This document shows, in pieces, positions 22,201 to 33,904 of a stretch of 64,000 nt of DNA. The notes beneath the pieces are model-generated. The model saw only the letters and a program-made list of their open reading frames with translations, had not been told where the DNA came from and made no database searches. Origin of the DNA: Roridomyces roridus (taxonomy: Eukaryota; Basidiomycota; Agaricomycetes; Agaricales; Mycenaceae). Location of the stretch: the NCBI GenBank assembly GCA_029378245.1, contig JARKIF010000013.1:248001-312000 (forward strand), in the 5' to 3' direction. A program made the position numbers and the translations under genes. The first letter of the stretch is position 1; every line of letters begins with the position of its first letter.

Positions 22201-22740
22201 CTGGGTGTCGGATCCAAAGTCAAAGTCAAAGACGCGTGGAATTCTTGTGCTCATGAACGTGAGCAGCGGTTGCCTCGTCTTCCGAAATCCGATTCGCATT
22301 CAATATTGCGCCAGAGTCCTTTCAGTAACATCAAGACACCCGATCCACAATACATCGACGAGGAGCAAGAGATAGACTTGGAGCGGAGATCACCCGTTGA
22401 ATCCGAAGGTTGGTCCGCTGCATTTCAGCCCATGAGCCTACTCACCGCACATGCAGGTCATGGCGAGCTCGGGACAATATCTCTGGCGATCGCACAAGTC
22501 GAAAAACCGGCTCCACGAAGACTGTCGAAGCTCTTGAGCTTCAACAAGCCTGTGGCCTACCCGGTGGAACTCACGATGCATGAGTATTTAGCCCGGGGCT
22601 GGGATGTGGACCAGGAGAAATGGAGGAGGGTCATAGGCTGGCCCGACCTCGACAAGGATTTCCGTGTCGCCTACGAAACGGAACCAGTTTGGAGGTTGAA
22701 CTTTCCTGTCAATATGTCCGCACCAAAAATAGAGGATTAG
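19245..22740 (+). CDS. TPR-containing protein with large C-terminal domain of unknown function (one frame conflict)
   Basis: Starts at ATG 19245 (MSYPVPPTTPTSPTYHGQTDR). The first exons (19245-19455, 19507-19559, about 19614 on) encode a tetratricopeptide-like solenoid: NDIATHAKEAFNTQEYDTAIDLYSQGL, then repeated helical pairs such as EELAASLSHLAVDEKIAGR and DSLENLSVHLSLQGRAEDALR. The frame breaks at TGA 20070-20072, but the next frame resumes at once with equally TPR-like sequence (NELWRKLAPKHRNFKEGL), which implies a one-nucleotide conflict. About nine further introns with good GT-AG signals then lead to a C-terminal region with a Gly/Asp-rich linker (GAGGGGGDGGGDG), a beta-rich block and the ending MSAPKIED at 22740. 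No known C-terminal domain was recognised. It could be two adjacent genes, but no promoter or start was found between the parts. TPR assignment is from pattern only. Confidence 0.55.
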
Positions 22741-23300
22741 ACGCAAACATCTGCGGTGAACCACCAGAAACCATCCGGTGGCTCGAACGGCATGTGCATT
22801 GAGCATTATATGTAAGAGCTGTTATCAGCGGCATTCAGCAAGGGTTCGAAAGTCAAAGAACGCATTGCCCAAAAAAATTGCCGACCAATTCAGTGTCCTG
22901 GTGGGTTGGAGCACTGGTGCGCAAGAAGTCCAAGGGTGGATACAGAATTCAAGAATTGCTGCGTGCATACCCAGCGATTCTGCGAATTCATTTGCTTGAA
23001 CTTTGTTTCAGGGCCCGACGCGATACGAGAAAGGTTCAATTGGATATTTTTTGGCCCCCTGGGCATTCACATTTGGCTCACAGAACAACACGAAAAAGTT
23101 CTCAAAATGGCTGAGGAGCTCCAGGGATTCCCAATTGCAGAGGTTGGAAATAGCGTGGGAAGCGGATCACGGGACAATGTGTCCAGATCTGGGCGTTTGT
23201 CATTGTGTGCACCTCTTTGTTTGTAGCCAGACTTTTCTTCTTTCACCAACGACCATCTCGAATCTTCGCGCTCCATCCGTCGACACGCTCTGTTCTCGCG
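22741..23300. other. Intergenic, no gene seen
   Basis: Several short open frames overlap here, none with splice or domain support. This is the upstream region of the gene starting at 23301. Confidence 0.45.
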
Positions 23301-25620
23301 ATGGATATAGTCACGGACGATCCGGGGGCTGTGTTCCACGCCGCGCAGGCCCACGCACAACGGGCCCTGTCGAGCATCGCGTGTGCACCGCTTTCGACAT
23401 CCGAGGAGCATAGATGCCGACGATGTCGGTCTTTGTACGCCAAGCTGGCGGCCCTGGATGAGGTGCATGCACGATATGCAGAGGGAGGCGCGGATGGAGG
23501 GTTACTTGAAGAATGCAAGGCGCTACTGAAGTACATTGCCGACCTGGAGGCTGCTACCGACCGTGTCTGGCCCGAATCTAACGAACGACAATCGCCCGAC
23601 GTGGATTTACCGCTGTTTGATGTTAGCAACGACCCGTTTGCGAGGCCAGTGACGTCTACTGCCGGCGAGTTCTTTCATCTTTGTTCTCTGTCTGTGTCTG
23701 TCTGATTCATCGTTGGCAGCTACGTCGTCGAAACAAGGACGTATGACTAACCGCGGTACGTTTGGTCGCTCAATGACACATTCTTCCTCTGAATCCTCGC
23801 CAGACGAACCTCCACGCAAGCGCCAGAAAGCAGGCTCCGCCATGTCTCGAAACCAACTCCTTTGTCAGTCCGCCTCTTCCAGCAGCATCCTCCGATGATG
23901 CTCACTCACCATCAGCGCCCACCTCGCCTACGACGACGCACAATGGCAAATTCTCGTCCGGTGAGTCCGTCCTGCTCGAATTCCCTTTGTTTGTGCACTC
24001 AATCAATCTCTCGTGCGCGCAGACAGGCCGACGCGGCGTAACAGCAAGCCTGTCTTCACTCCCGGGGTGTACTACCGGGAACCGAGGTCTTCATCTGGCC
24101 CTGCGGATGGTACGATCTATCTTTTATCCACGGAGCGTCTTAACATGTCCTCAGACGACGGTTCTCCGCCGGAGAAGCCTGGTGAGTTGGAATAGTTTGG
24201 TTCTGTTTTGCGCAGTCGGGGGAAATTGAATGAGCATCGTCTTTCTTTCTTTCAACACAGAACCACCGCAGTTCGTTTCTGGCGTGCACTACCGCGCCGA
24301 CAAGATCATTGAAGTTGGAGTTGGTAAGTCAACTATTTTGCCCCTCGATCCTTCCTTCCCTCCCCTCTCTGTGTCCTCTGAGCCGCGTCTTCCAGAGATG
24401 GCGATGCACCCACCCGCTGGAGTTTCTTCTTCCTTGGCGTCCGTTTCTGCGCCCGTGCCCATGCCCACGGCTGCACCCTCTTCAATTTCACGGCCATTGC
24501 CCGTCCGCAGTCCCTCGCTTCTCCCGACGAACCTTGATCCTGCTCCAAACTCGCACACGAGCCATCCTCCCCCACCGCAACCGCAACCCCAGGTCACGCG
24601 CCCGAGACGCCAAGCATCCACGAAAAAGCCAAAGTACGACGAAGACGATCGTGACTATGACGAATTCGATCGACCGCAGCGCCGTGGACGGGATGTGGTT
24701 TGCGATATTTTGGCTGCTGCTGCCGCGTCCTCCTCCTCGCAAAAGCTTCAATCTCATTCTCATGCACGTTCAAAAGCCAAGACGCGTAAATGGCAGGAAA
24801 AGCCGTTTGGGGTGCTTTTGCCGATTATACTCTGTCAGGAGTATGCGTATGCGTATGAGTTGCCGCCGGAGATTTGGGGGCAAGTTGGCGTGGGTGGCGT
24901 CGGGGGGTAGGGTGGGCAGTGGGGGCGAGAGTAACGGAGCCGGAAGTGCATTCGCATCCCCAGTTTATCGTCGACCAACGGAGGTGCCTGTGGTTCTGGT
25001 TCCTACGGTTGCTTCACTCTCGCCGAGCAAGACGCGAGGCCAGCGGGAGGCACTGGCAGTTGCCATTGCAGACCAAGGGGATTTGAGCGTTCCAGGCACT
25101 GTTGTAGACGTCGACATGGACATGGAAGGCGATGAGGTGGTAGATGATGTTGAGGCCATGTCGGCTGCCGAGAGGGCACGGATTGAAGTTGAAGGAGGGT
25201 TGCCTCGAGAGTGAGGGCAATCGTATCGGATTCGGAGTGGGACTCGCGTTCTTTTGAGTCGGACGATGTTCTCTTTGTAGGTAATCTTTGTGACGGAAGA
25301 TCCTCACTGACGAACGAACGAGACAGGTTCTTGTTATCTTGGCGTCGGGCGTGTTTTGTCCTTTTACTCTAAATCCGAGTCTATGTACGTTGCCCACTGT
25401 CGTTCGATTTTTTCTTGTTCTATTTCGATTGGTGCCGATTGGGCAGAATACTAAAGCCGAGCACGTTGTGAGACGAAATGAATGGTTCCGGCAGTTCTTC
25501 ATTGGATCGGGGGATGCGAACTTGACCCTGTTGGCGTTCCGGCCGCTACAGCCCATTCAGAATCACAGCATGTTTGCGGCTATCGGGCGGCCTTCGCCGA
25601 CTATACGTGCTAACGCTAGA
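23301..25620 (+). CDS. Uncharacterised multi-exon gene (probable frame conflicts)
   Basis: Not recognised. ATG 23301 opens MDIVTDDPGAVFHAAQAHAQRAL, followed by a CRRCRSLYAKL motif and a helical segment. About ten exons can be joined by canonical introns. One junction near 23663 needs a GC donor. The middle carries two similar short motifs, KPVFTPGVYYREP and PPQFVSGVHYRADKI, so it may hold a duplicated peptide unit. A long Pro/Ser-rich disordered region with PRRQASTKKPKYDEDDRDYDE and an acidic segment (DVDMDMEGDEVVDDVEAMSA) follow, ending in NTKAEHVVRRNEWFRQFF and FIGSGDANLTLLAFRPLQP. Two positions (about 23880 and about 24890) show a one-nucleotide frame conflict inside otherwise coding-like sequence, and the true 3' end is uncertain. 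The acidic and basic disordered blocks suggest a nuclear protein, as inference only. Confidence 0.4.
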
Positions 25621-25912
25621 CCCGACTGCAGTCTTCCTCTAGTTTACCTTTCCCACTATCCATGGGGCTTTGGGCATTTATCGGTCCTGTTCTCTCCGCC
25701 CCAACCTCATCCTCCGCCATTCTCGCGGGTGCACTGGACATCGAAGTCCAATGCAACTCCCCCTTCGCCTGCGTGGCGAATTCACAAAACTCTCGTCCCT
25801 GTGCCTTTGACGGTGTCGTCAAAGGGACTTGTAAGTTGTTGGGCCGGCCGTAAGTCCACTCGACAATCTCCACTACTTACCATTCCTATATCTCATCCAG
25901 CCTACCACATCT

Positions 25913-26950
25913 ATAATTGCACGACCAGTATTCCATTATCTAACTCGAAGACCAGAGTGGGATCACTGCGCCGGCGTTCTCGGCGACTTCACCGTATTTG
26001 CCGAGATCAGTTCCTTCGTACGGTCCCCTGACGTCTGGTTCGACGATGGGACGATCATTCTTCAGGCGGAAAACACGCTCTTTCGCGCCTATCGCGGTGT
26101 TCTAGCCGCTCAGTCGTCCATCTTCCGCGACACCTTCTCGATCCCGCAGCCGGAGGAGCAGGAGACCTTCGATGGCTGCCTTGTGGTCAAAGTCCACGAC
26201 TCCGCCCCGGACTTCCGACTCTTCCTGTTGGCTACTCATGATGCGGGGTGCGCATGCATTGTGTCTTTTCAAGCCAAAAACTGAGCGACGGACAGGTACC
26301 TGACGACTCATCCGGCGGATGGGATGGAAACACTCGCCAGGCTCCTCCGCCTCGCGACTAAATACGATGTCGAGCACATTCGCATCCGCATGAGCTCCAT
26401 CCTCAGTACCATCTATCCTTCGACGCTCGCTGGTTGGCTAGCCCGCAGTACTACCCCGGGATACGAGACAGCAGAGGGCCAGGATCTCCTCGCACTCAGC
26501 CTCGCCACCGAACACGCACTCCTCCCCGTCCTGCCCGGCGTCTATCTCGCAGCCTGTGGATACCGTCACTCCTTCATCGTCGCGTCTGGGGTGATCGACT
26601 TGAAGGCCAAGACGACGTGCATGACTGCCCAAGAGAATTTCGAGTTGTTGTGGGCCCGGTCACTGTTCTACGGCTTGTATCACGGCCCGGATGATAACAG
26701 CTGTCAAGACGCGACCAATGGCTTCGAGTGCGACCGCGCACGTCTGGAGTTCCTCGGTCGGGACGGTCTGCCGGGGCTTGAGGGTGTGTTTCCGTGCGCG
26801 ATCGCATGGGACGACCTCGAAGTCTGCAATCCATGCAAGGCATCTGCACAGAACAAGTTTAACGAGGCGTCGGAGCGTCTTTGGAACCACTTGCCTTCGC
26901 TGTTCTCGTTGCCTGAGTGGGAGGTCCTTCTCAAACCACCAGTATCGTAG
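25913..26950 (+). CDS. BTB/POZ-domain protein, start unresolved
   Basis: Two exons are secure: one ending at 26247 and 26296-26950. The BTB fold begins with SPDVWFDDGTIILQAENTLF and continues RAYRGVLAAQSSIFRDTF, the typical first helix-strand unit of agaricomycete BTB proteins. After the intron, GYLTTHPADGMETLARLLRLATKYDVEHIR matches the end of the domain. The C-terminal 200 residues (for example MTAQENFELLWARSLFYGLYHG, and WNHLPSLFSLPEWEVL) match the usual C-terminal half of this expanded family, which may act as Cullin-3 adaptors; that role is inferred. The coding frame is open from about 25913 after a TCATCCAG acceptor, but no in-frame ATG was found, so a further 5' exon or a shifted start is needed. 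Confidence 0.65.
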
Positions 26951-27737
26951 TGTGAGTGGAGGTCATTTGATTGTGCCGTGCGTCTGCTGATTGATATTCG
27001 GTTTTCAATGCAGCACCTTTCGTTTCATCTATGTACACCTTGAAATATATATTCCTACTCGTTCTTCCTCCCGACTTGTAGATGCGCCGACGACCCAAGT
27101 GCGTCCAGTCAAATCGAACTTGAATTCACAATGGTGTTATTAATATTCAGCCTCGTTTCCGTTGGCGGGATTTCGAACATCCTCCCATTCCCACTCCCAC
27201 CATCCTCACTCTGAGCTAGAGAAGGGATCTTCTCGCCTATAGTGTTTCCGAGCGTCAATCCCACCCTCCCTACGGCATGCTTCTTCGAGAACCACTTGCA
27301 CTAGGCTCGCCGCGAACATGCTTTGAATGGGCTGTAGCCTTAGGGCCGAGATGACCAGTGGCACCAGAACGCCGGCCGGCGGCAGGGTCAACTTGAACTC
27401 GGACGAAGAGACTGTTACTCCGAGTAGAGCTTTTGACGAGCCATACAATTTGTGTGGGAAGCCCCCTCAATTCCCCACGGCGGTGCGGCATCACAATTTG
27501 ATCAGAATTAAAAAAGGCTGCGCTGCAATGACTCTGCTCCACTTCGCTGGTGCGTTTGGCTGGAGAGTAGCTTCTGCGCAACTGACGGCAAGTCTCAAAG
27601 CTGCTCATCTAATATCAAAGACAGGCGATTCCCAGGCGGTAAAAATGAAATACATGAGTAACCAGGTTCTGCGTACACACAACGTACACATGGCAAGTGA
27701 CAATATGTAGCCAAAAGTACACCGGTAATCAATCGAC
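26951..27737. other. Intergenic, no gene seen
   Basis: This gap separates the BTB gene from the reverse-strand pseudogene, so their 3' ends face each other. A 127-codon forward frame at 27327-27710 has no support. Confidence 0.45.
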
Positions 27738-28705
27738 CTAAAGGAGCCAGGACGTGTCCTCGTTCGAGATGTACTCCGTGATACCTAAGCGGCAGTCAGA
27801 AAGAAAGCCGCGCGTACCAGTCAACTCACTAGTCACTCTCCCCGTCTGCCGGGCCCGAACAAAACCATCGGCAACACCCCAGTAGTTGAATCTCCCGCAA
27901 GCGCCGCGCCGCCAATCCGCCATCCAATCGGGTTGAGACATGGGGACGAACCGTATGTCGTCCAACAGCGGTTCGAGTTCGGACATGTCCACATGGTGAA
28001 GCAGCACGATGCATTCGAGCCGAGGACATGCGGGGAACACCGACGAGGAGAGGTATGGGATCAAGTCTTCGTCGCAGAACGCAAAGTGGGTGAGGTGCGG
28101 TATCTGAGAGATGCCAGCGAGAGTTTCTTCCGCTGCCTCCGTGTTGTCGGTGATCTCAAGATGAGTGACGGTGCGGAAGAGTTGGTGCGCGAAATTGTTG
28201 GGGGATGGCTCGAGGAAGACGCGGGAAGTATCGAAACCTATTCTTTGCACGCACTCGAGGGACTGCAAGGCCGCCATGCTAACTCCGCGGTGGTCGAAAA
28301 GTCGACGATTCGAGTGCATGTGCGCAGGATTTCATCTGCCACCGGTGCCTTGGATTGGTCATAGCCGCTAAGAAACAAGTACTTGACGGAGTTTTTGAGA
28401 AAGTCCGGCTTGGTCCATGAATCGAGAGAGGTCGTCGTATCTGAACGCCGGCAGGTCATCCGCCCCCAGATGTGAGCCAAGTGTAGCGACACGGTACATG
28501 AGAGGCTCCACCCTGCGATTGGGTGAATGCTTGGCTTTCCTCCATTGGTTCTTGTAGAGCTCACCAGGATTTGACGCGCTGTGCCACTACATAGCATGAA
28601 ATTGGGAATCTTGCATGGCTGCGAGAGGGCTGAGATCTCGAAGACGGTGCGCTCCAAATCTAGCAGCAGCCTTGGATCCAGAGGGTTCCCGGTAGGGAGG
28701 GCCAT
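27738..28705 (-). pseudogene. Decayed agaricomycete gene (F-box/LRR-family-like C-terminal half), at least three frameshifts
   Basis: Coding-like sequence runs through the whole interval but in shifting frames. It starts near 28705 with NPLDPRLLLDLERTVFEISALS. It then changes frame at about 28590 (continuing with AQRVKSW, joined by an intron to VEPLMYRVATLGSHL), again at about 28410 (entering NSVKYLFLSGYDQSKAPVAD), and again at about 28310 (entering HRGVSMAALQSLECVQRIG). The last frame stays open to the TGA at 27740-27738. The family, common and unnamed in agaricomycetes, shares HLTHFAFCDEDLIPYL-type LRR-like strands. With three unexplained frame changes in under 400 bp, it is most simply a pseudogene, though assembly indels cannot be ruled out. 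Confidence 0.6.
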
Positions 28706-28742
28706 CCAGAAGATGCTGGCCGTCGTGGTGGTCCGGAATCAA

Positions 28743-28811
28743 GAGCGGCAGCCCATCAGTGAGCGGCAGCCCATCAGTGAGCGGCAGCCCATCAGTGAGC
28801 GGCAGCCCATC
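28743..28811. repeat. Tandem repeat, 18-bp unit, about 3.9 copies
   Basis: The unit GAGCGGCAGCCCATCAGT is repeated exactly head to tail just upstream of the pseudogene start. Perfect identity indicates recent expansion by replication slippage. Confidence 0.9.
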
Positions 28812-30275
28812 ATTCTAAATCTCTGATCCATCACGGCATCGGCTACCTCCTAAGTCCTTCCCTCGGCTCTCACTTTGCTCTCACTGTCCACATCTCTGGC
28901 TGGAACGAATCATTCCGGCGCTGGAGCAAATTTCTCCGTCCGAGTCCGAGTCCAAGCCCGACCTGCTGTGTCTTCTCGCTGGAACGGCGTTGTCTTCAAC
29001 TTGAGTATTCCGCTTCAAATACTTACGAGCGGGCGTCGAGTCTCAGAGCCCCGGTCGTAAATCACATTCCAACGGCTGTATGCTATGCTCGACTTCAGAC
29101 TTTTCTGGTCTGCCATCGCTGACGCTGACGCACGCACCTTCATTTGGATCTACACTCTGCTGTCCGAGTTCCTTATCCCTATGATTTCATTTCAGTCGAC
29201 TGGAGTCGGTGGATTTGGTGAGAACAAGTAAGTACTAGTCTTATTCCGCCTAGGAACGGCCAGCTTCGCGCTGCTCGTCTTTCCGTTCCCCATGTCTCCA
29301 AAGATAAGTACTTACAGCCCTTGAGAGAAGTTGCCAAAATCTGTTGCTGATATTGAGTATTCCAACAACCCTCTGGGAGAATTGCGGGAGAACTCTTCAA
29401 CCGGGGCATTCGGCAAGTTGGGAAGTCGGGATCATTCGTGCTGTGCGTCGAGACTAGATATGACTCCCTCCAGTAGGGTGAGGCTTCTTCCATTCAAACT
29501 CGCGCGCTCAGCGGAAGAATATCATTCAGAGCGAGTTGGCGGGGATTTTACATACCGATCTTCGACCCACAGACAGAGAGTCTGATGCCATCCGTACGCC
29601 TCCGCCACTTTGTCTGATCTCAACATCTCATACGTCGACTTGCTACGCATGCTGCCTGTCTGTTAGATGGGGGTGGCTTGATGTTCAACACAGCACGGAG
29701 ATGTACTTGACTTTGATGTGATGGAACGAGTGTTAATTAACTAGACTTTTCGTCGAGTTCCCTTCTTTTTTTTTCGTGACATCCCAGATAATCTCTGGGA
29801 ATTTCAATTGCGAGCGCGAGGTTCCAGGCGGAGTGGGGCCTCAATGTTGTGCACTAGAGGTTGACTAGAGGCGATGCCGTGATCCGCATCATTTCCCTTT
29901 TCGGTTGACTGATATCACTGACTCACTCCCTTCACTCCGTTATCCGTCGACGTCCATGTCTTTCCTCCGCCGTACCGAGCCCTCTCCTCAAATCTTGCTT
30001 CTCTCTGACTCTTCGACACCGGGAACGGACCTATCGGCTCCAAGATCATGAAAATCGTCGAGTCAAGGCAGTCCATGGCTGTGTGGTAACCGACCGCACT
30101 GACTGAGGAACCAACCCCAACTGCCAATACCATTGCGTCCGTCCACCCATTAATCTTGGTGTTTCTTGCTCTGATAATCAAGAAAGAAGAGATTCACTCG
30201 TATCCCGCGACACAGGCGCACATGCAGACGTACTTATAGCCCCACTTCCCCGCCTCCGATGTTTGCTCCCCGGCC
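28812..30275. other. Intergenic, no convincing gene
   Basis: A 48-codon frame at 29085-29231 (MLDFRLFWSAIADADART, with a hydrophobic IWIYTLLSEFLI stretch) ends at a good GTAAGT donor, but no matching exon follows, so it is not called. The rest shows no coding signal. Confidence 0.4.
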
Positions 30276-31686
30276 ATGTCGTGTGCAAGCTCCCCCGTCA
30301 CTATCAAGCCAGTCCAGCCGCCCACGCCGCGGTTCTCGGTGGACTCGTCGCCTTCAGGGATGGACACACCATGGACGCACACCACCGTCGTCGGGCATAG
30401 CGTCACCCCACATTCGGAGATGGTGAAAGATCTGCCACGACCACCGTCTGTCCTCCAGCCGCTTCGCAAGCATGAGACGACGGGACAGAGCGCTCAGCCC
30501 CCGCGGAGGAGGAGGAGGGACCTCCCGCCGCAGCGTCTACGGTGGTGGATCGTCCTACCCGGATTCGGGGTGGCGCTGCTGTCCGCGAGTATGGCTTCAG
30601 TCTTGCTCTTGTACCTCGCTCTGCGGCAAGACGGGGACCCATTCCGACACGGATTCTACGTGGATGAGATTGTCGGTGGAGAGGCGCATCTGTATGGGCT
30701 GGTCATGTCGACGGTCTTCGTGCGTGTCCCTCTCATCCGTCCTCGGCTTTACTCATCCAATAGATACAGACGAACGTCGTCTGGCATCTCTGCTTCCCCG
30801 TCGTCCTCAGCATGGCCGCATATTGCATCGCATGGCTGTGGCTATCGCATCAGCAGCACCCGCGCGATGAGGGACCTAATCTCCTCACACCGCTCCAGTA
30901 CGGGCTGCTATTCAAGCTGCTGAGCGTGCCGGGCCCCGTCCCCTTCTTGCAGGCTGGTGCATATCTGACGAATCGACGGACCCGCGTCCCTGCGCCGTCC
31001 TTCCTCACGACGTCTGTCGTCCTGATCGGGGGAGTGTTGGGGGTAACTTATCTCATCAGGTGTGTTCTTCGACAGCTTCTCTTCCAGCCTGTGCTGATCG
31101 TCGTGATTCCAGCGCCGCCGATATTTGGCTACACGCCACCTCCGCTGTCGTCATTCTCCCCTCTCCCGCCCTCTCACACTTGTCGCTGCCTGCACCGCCC
31201 ATCTCCCGTGGTCACTACCCTTTTGCCCCCGTCGTCATGTACCTCACTCTCCTGTACCTACACTCTTTCATCGGCTTCTTCCTCACCACCTGGGCAGCAT
31301 CCCTCCGCTCACCCGTCCTCCGCTCCGCCCCACCTGATCCAGACGACCTCCCACCCTACGCAGCAGCAATAGCAATCTCAACAGCCCAATACCCACCACC
31401 ACCCGCGCCCACCGCGCTCCGTCTCGCGTATCTACATCTCACCGACCCACTCGCGCCGATTGCTTCGAGGCTCTCCACGCGGACTGCACCGCTCGGGCTG
31501 GGGCTCGGGCTCGATACGGGGTACGGGCATGGGCAGGCGCTTTTTGTGGAGGATTTGAATACCGCGCGGGTGGAGGTTGGGGTTTGGGCGCGTGAGGGTG
31601 GGAGGAGGAGGTGGGGGGATACGACGGGGGATCGGGTGTTTGGGGTCTATAGGAAGGTGGTGCCGTTCAAGGGGGAGATTTATTAG
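30276..31686 (+). CDS. Multi-pass membrane protein of unknown function
   Basis: Three exons in perfect phase, 30276-30719, 30764-31059 and 31113-31686, give 437 residues. The first 85 residues are Pro/Ser-rich and cytosol-like, ending in a basic RRRRRD patch. Membrane segments follow: WWIVLPGFGVALLSASMASV with VLLLYLAL, then VVWHLCFPVVLSMAAYCIAW, then LTTSVVLIGGVLGVTYLI and MYLTLLYLHSFIGFFLTTW. The tail (LGLGLGLDTGYGHGQALFVE, then VFGVYRKVVPFKGEIY) is soluble. No transporter or receptor signature was recognised. Such proteins are found as uncharacterised orthologues in agaricomycetes, and the location (ER or plasma membrane) cannot be decided. Confidence 0.75.
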
Positions 31687-33902
31687 TGTGAGGTTTGGAT
31701 GTGTAATGATAGCTTGTATTCGTATTCGGTGTCTGTCGTCTGTATTTTGTCAATGTGAGGAGGAGGTGTGGGGTCCCCGAAGAGGAAATGGATCAAGCGT
31801 GGCCAAACATCGTCATGACCGAATGAATGTCGACTGAGAAGTTCTTTCATATGGCTCGCTGGCTCTTTTCTTCGTGAGAAAACATGACGACTGGTCAGTC
31901 GTACTCTCTGCCCTGGGAGTTGACTCTTTTTGAACCGAGTTCTGCCCAAGTTCTTGCCCAGTTCTGCCTCTCTCTGCGGCCTTCAGGAAGCTCGGCGCTT
32001 CGAAGCGTCTTGCCGTTTTCCTCGACGCTGAACGAGGCAGAAACGACTTGCTCGATGTAAGTACAACGGATGAAAAGGAATTCGAATTTCACCAAAATTT
32101 CACGCTTTGCACCGAATCAGGCGCGCGACTCGAATCGAACGAGAACAGTGAAAAGTCCACGTGGGGCGCAGACGATGAAATGCGTAGACACGAAACACAA
32201 CCTAAATCAAAACCAACCAAATCCCAAACCAAGGTGATGGAAGGGTGCTGAATGTGATGTCGAGGAGTGAAGCGCGTGCGTACTAATTCGTTGATGTTGT
32301 TCGGGGTTCGGGTCAAAGTATATGACCTTATCTGTTCAGATGGGGCTCGACACCGTATGTACAAGCAATCGTTGGGCTCGAATGAATCCTAAATCCAAAT
32401 AGTCAGCAAATCAAATCTTCCGTATACCTTCAATCCAGATAGTCCAATCCGTTCGTCGTGTGAGAGTGTAAGCTGGTGAGGATGAGTGTGGGCTAGCTGT
32501 GCTAGAGTCGAAGTTGTCGTTCCGTTGTCGTAGTCGTTCCGTTAATCCGTTCCGTTCCGTAAGTTCCCGTATCCCGTTAAGTTCCCTGAGCCCGACCCGT
32601 GTGATCTGCTCTGAGCTAAACCCGTGTGATTTGCTACCTACTGCCACAAAGCACTCGTCCTTATATACTACGACTGTTTACCTCGGGCATCGTGTTTGCA
32701 CAACGCCGACCCCGAGCTGCACACAGACTCCCCGAGCCCTCCCCTGTACCTCCTGACCTGGTGGATTCCCAATTCAAGCCTCGAGATGTATCCCGTGAGC
32801 TGAACGATGCCTCCTGGCCGATTCGGTCATGCCTCGGTCATCTCGGGCATCTCGGTCTCTCGTCCTTTCCTTGCTCTGATTGGTTCTCCACGCCTCACAT
32901 GTCCATCCTCGTTGCCCGAATCGATGACGCGTCCTCGGTGTGCGTCATTGACCGACCCTCGTTGCCCGAATTCAACTCCCTCGAGTCAAGTTCAACCCTT
33001 CCTGACTGCGTGATGAGTGATCTTATCATGATCGTATCACATGTTCGGCCATCACACCTCGCATCACAGCCATCAACCTTCCTCCAGGTCCTTGTCTGAC
33101 TCCTGCACACGAGTTGTTGAAATTCGCAAATTCTGGGCTTTGCACCCAGTTTCCTTCGTACCCCGTACGTCCGTACTTCAACGACGATGGCTCATTTCCG
33201 AGGCAGAACAAAGGATCGTCTTTCACATAGGCGCTGAGTCGGCAAGTACTAGAGACTCGGGCGCACTGCTGCTCGTTAATAGCTGTCTTTCTCGCATGAT
33301 CTTCCTGCAAATAAAGAGGTGTATGGGGCATATACTGTTCAATATTTAATTGAAGGGGGAAAAACACAGGTTGCACCATTTCAGTACAGACCTCGGGCCG
33401 GAGGATACATCCCGGGTGGTTCAATGTTGAGGCCATATGCGCATCGTCTCAGGCATGCACATTATCTGTGGAAGACACGATCGTCCTGGTACGCAGACTG
33501 TTGAACCTAGAATAAGATTGTACTCCATGATGTTCCGTTACCTCCGCCGTGACCTGTTTTCACACCTCGTCGGCCTACATACCGAGAAGCTGCTCGTTGG
33601 ATCAAGCACTCGTCAATGGCCGACAGAGGTTGGACCGCGGCTTTCAAACTCGCGTGCGGCATCACTCGGCTTCGACGCGGCTTGGGGTTCAAGCTCAAGG
33701 TTGGGCGCTGAGCACAGGTTGAATGCATAGTTGATTCTCCCAGATTCTGAGGGCACTGCCAAGTAACCACAACAAAAGTTCGATAAATAGCAAAGTTCAA
33801 ATTTTGCCAATGCATCGCAAACTCACGGCAAGGTGATAGGTTTGGCCTAGATGAGATCAGCATTTCATGCGGACCCTCATTGACAAACTTGAGGTGTAAT
33901 GG
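31687..33902. other. Intergenic, no gene seen; probably old transposon-derived sequence
   Basis: About 2.2 kb without supported coding frames. A stretch at 32510-32600 is rich in CGTTCCGT/CCCGT variants and two copies of CGTTGCCCGAATC/TTC occur near 32915-32970, which suggests degenerated repeats, but no element boundaries could be drawn. It borders the transposon nest that begins at 33903. Confidence 0.35.
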
Positions 33903-33904
33903 TA

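Noticed and set aside
29085..29231. 48-codon frame with a hydrophobic segment and a good donor
   Set aside because: No acceptor leads to a continuing coding exon, and the length is within chance expectation.
30276..31686. Identification of the membrane protein as a G-protein-coupled receptor
   Set aside because: The segment count and lack of receptor signatures do not support it.
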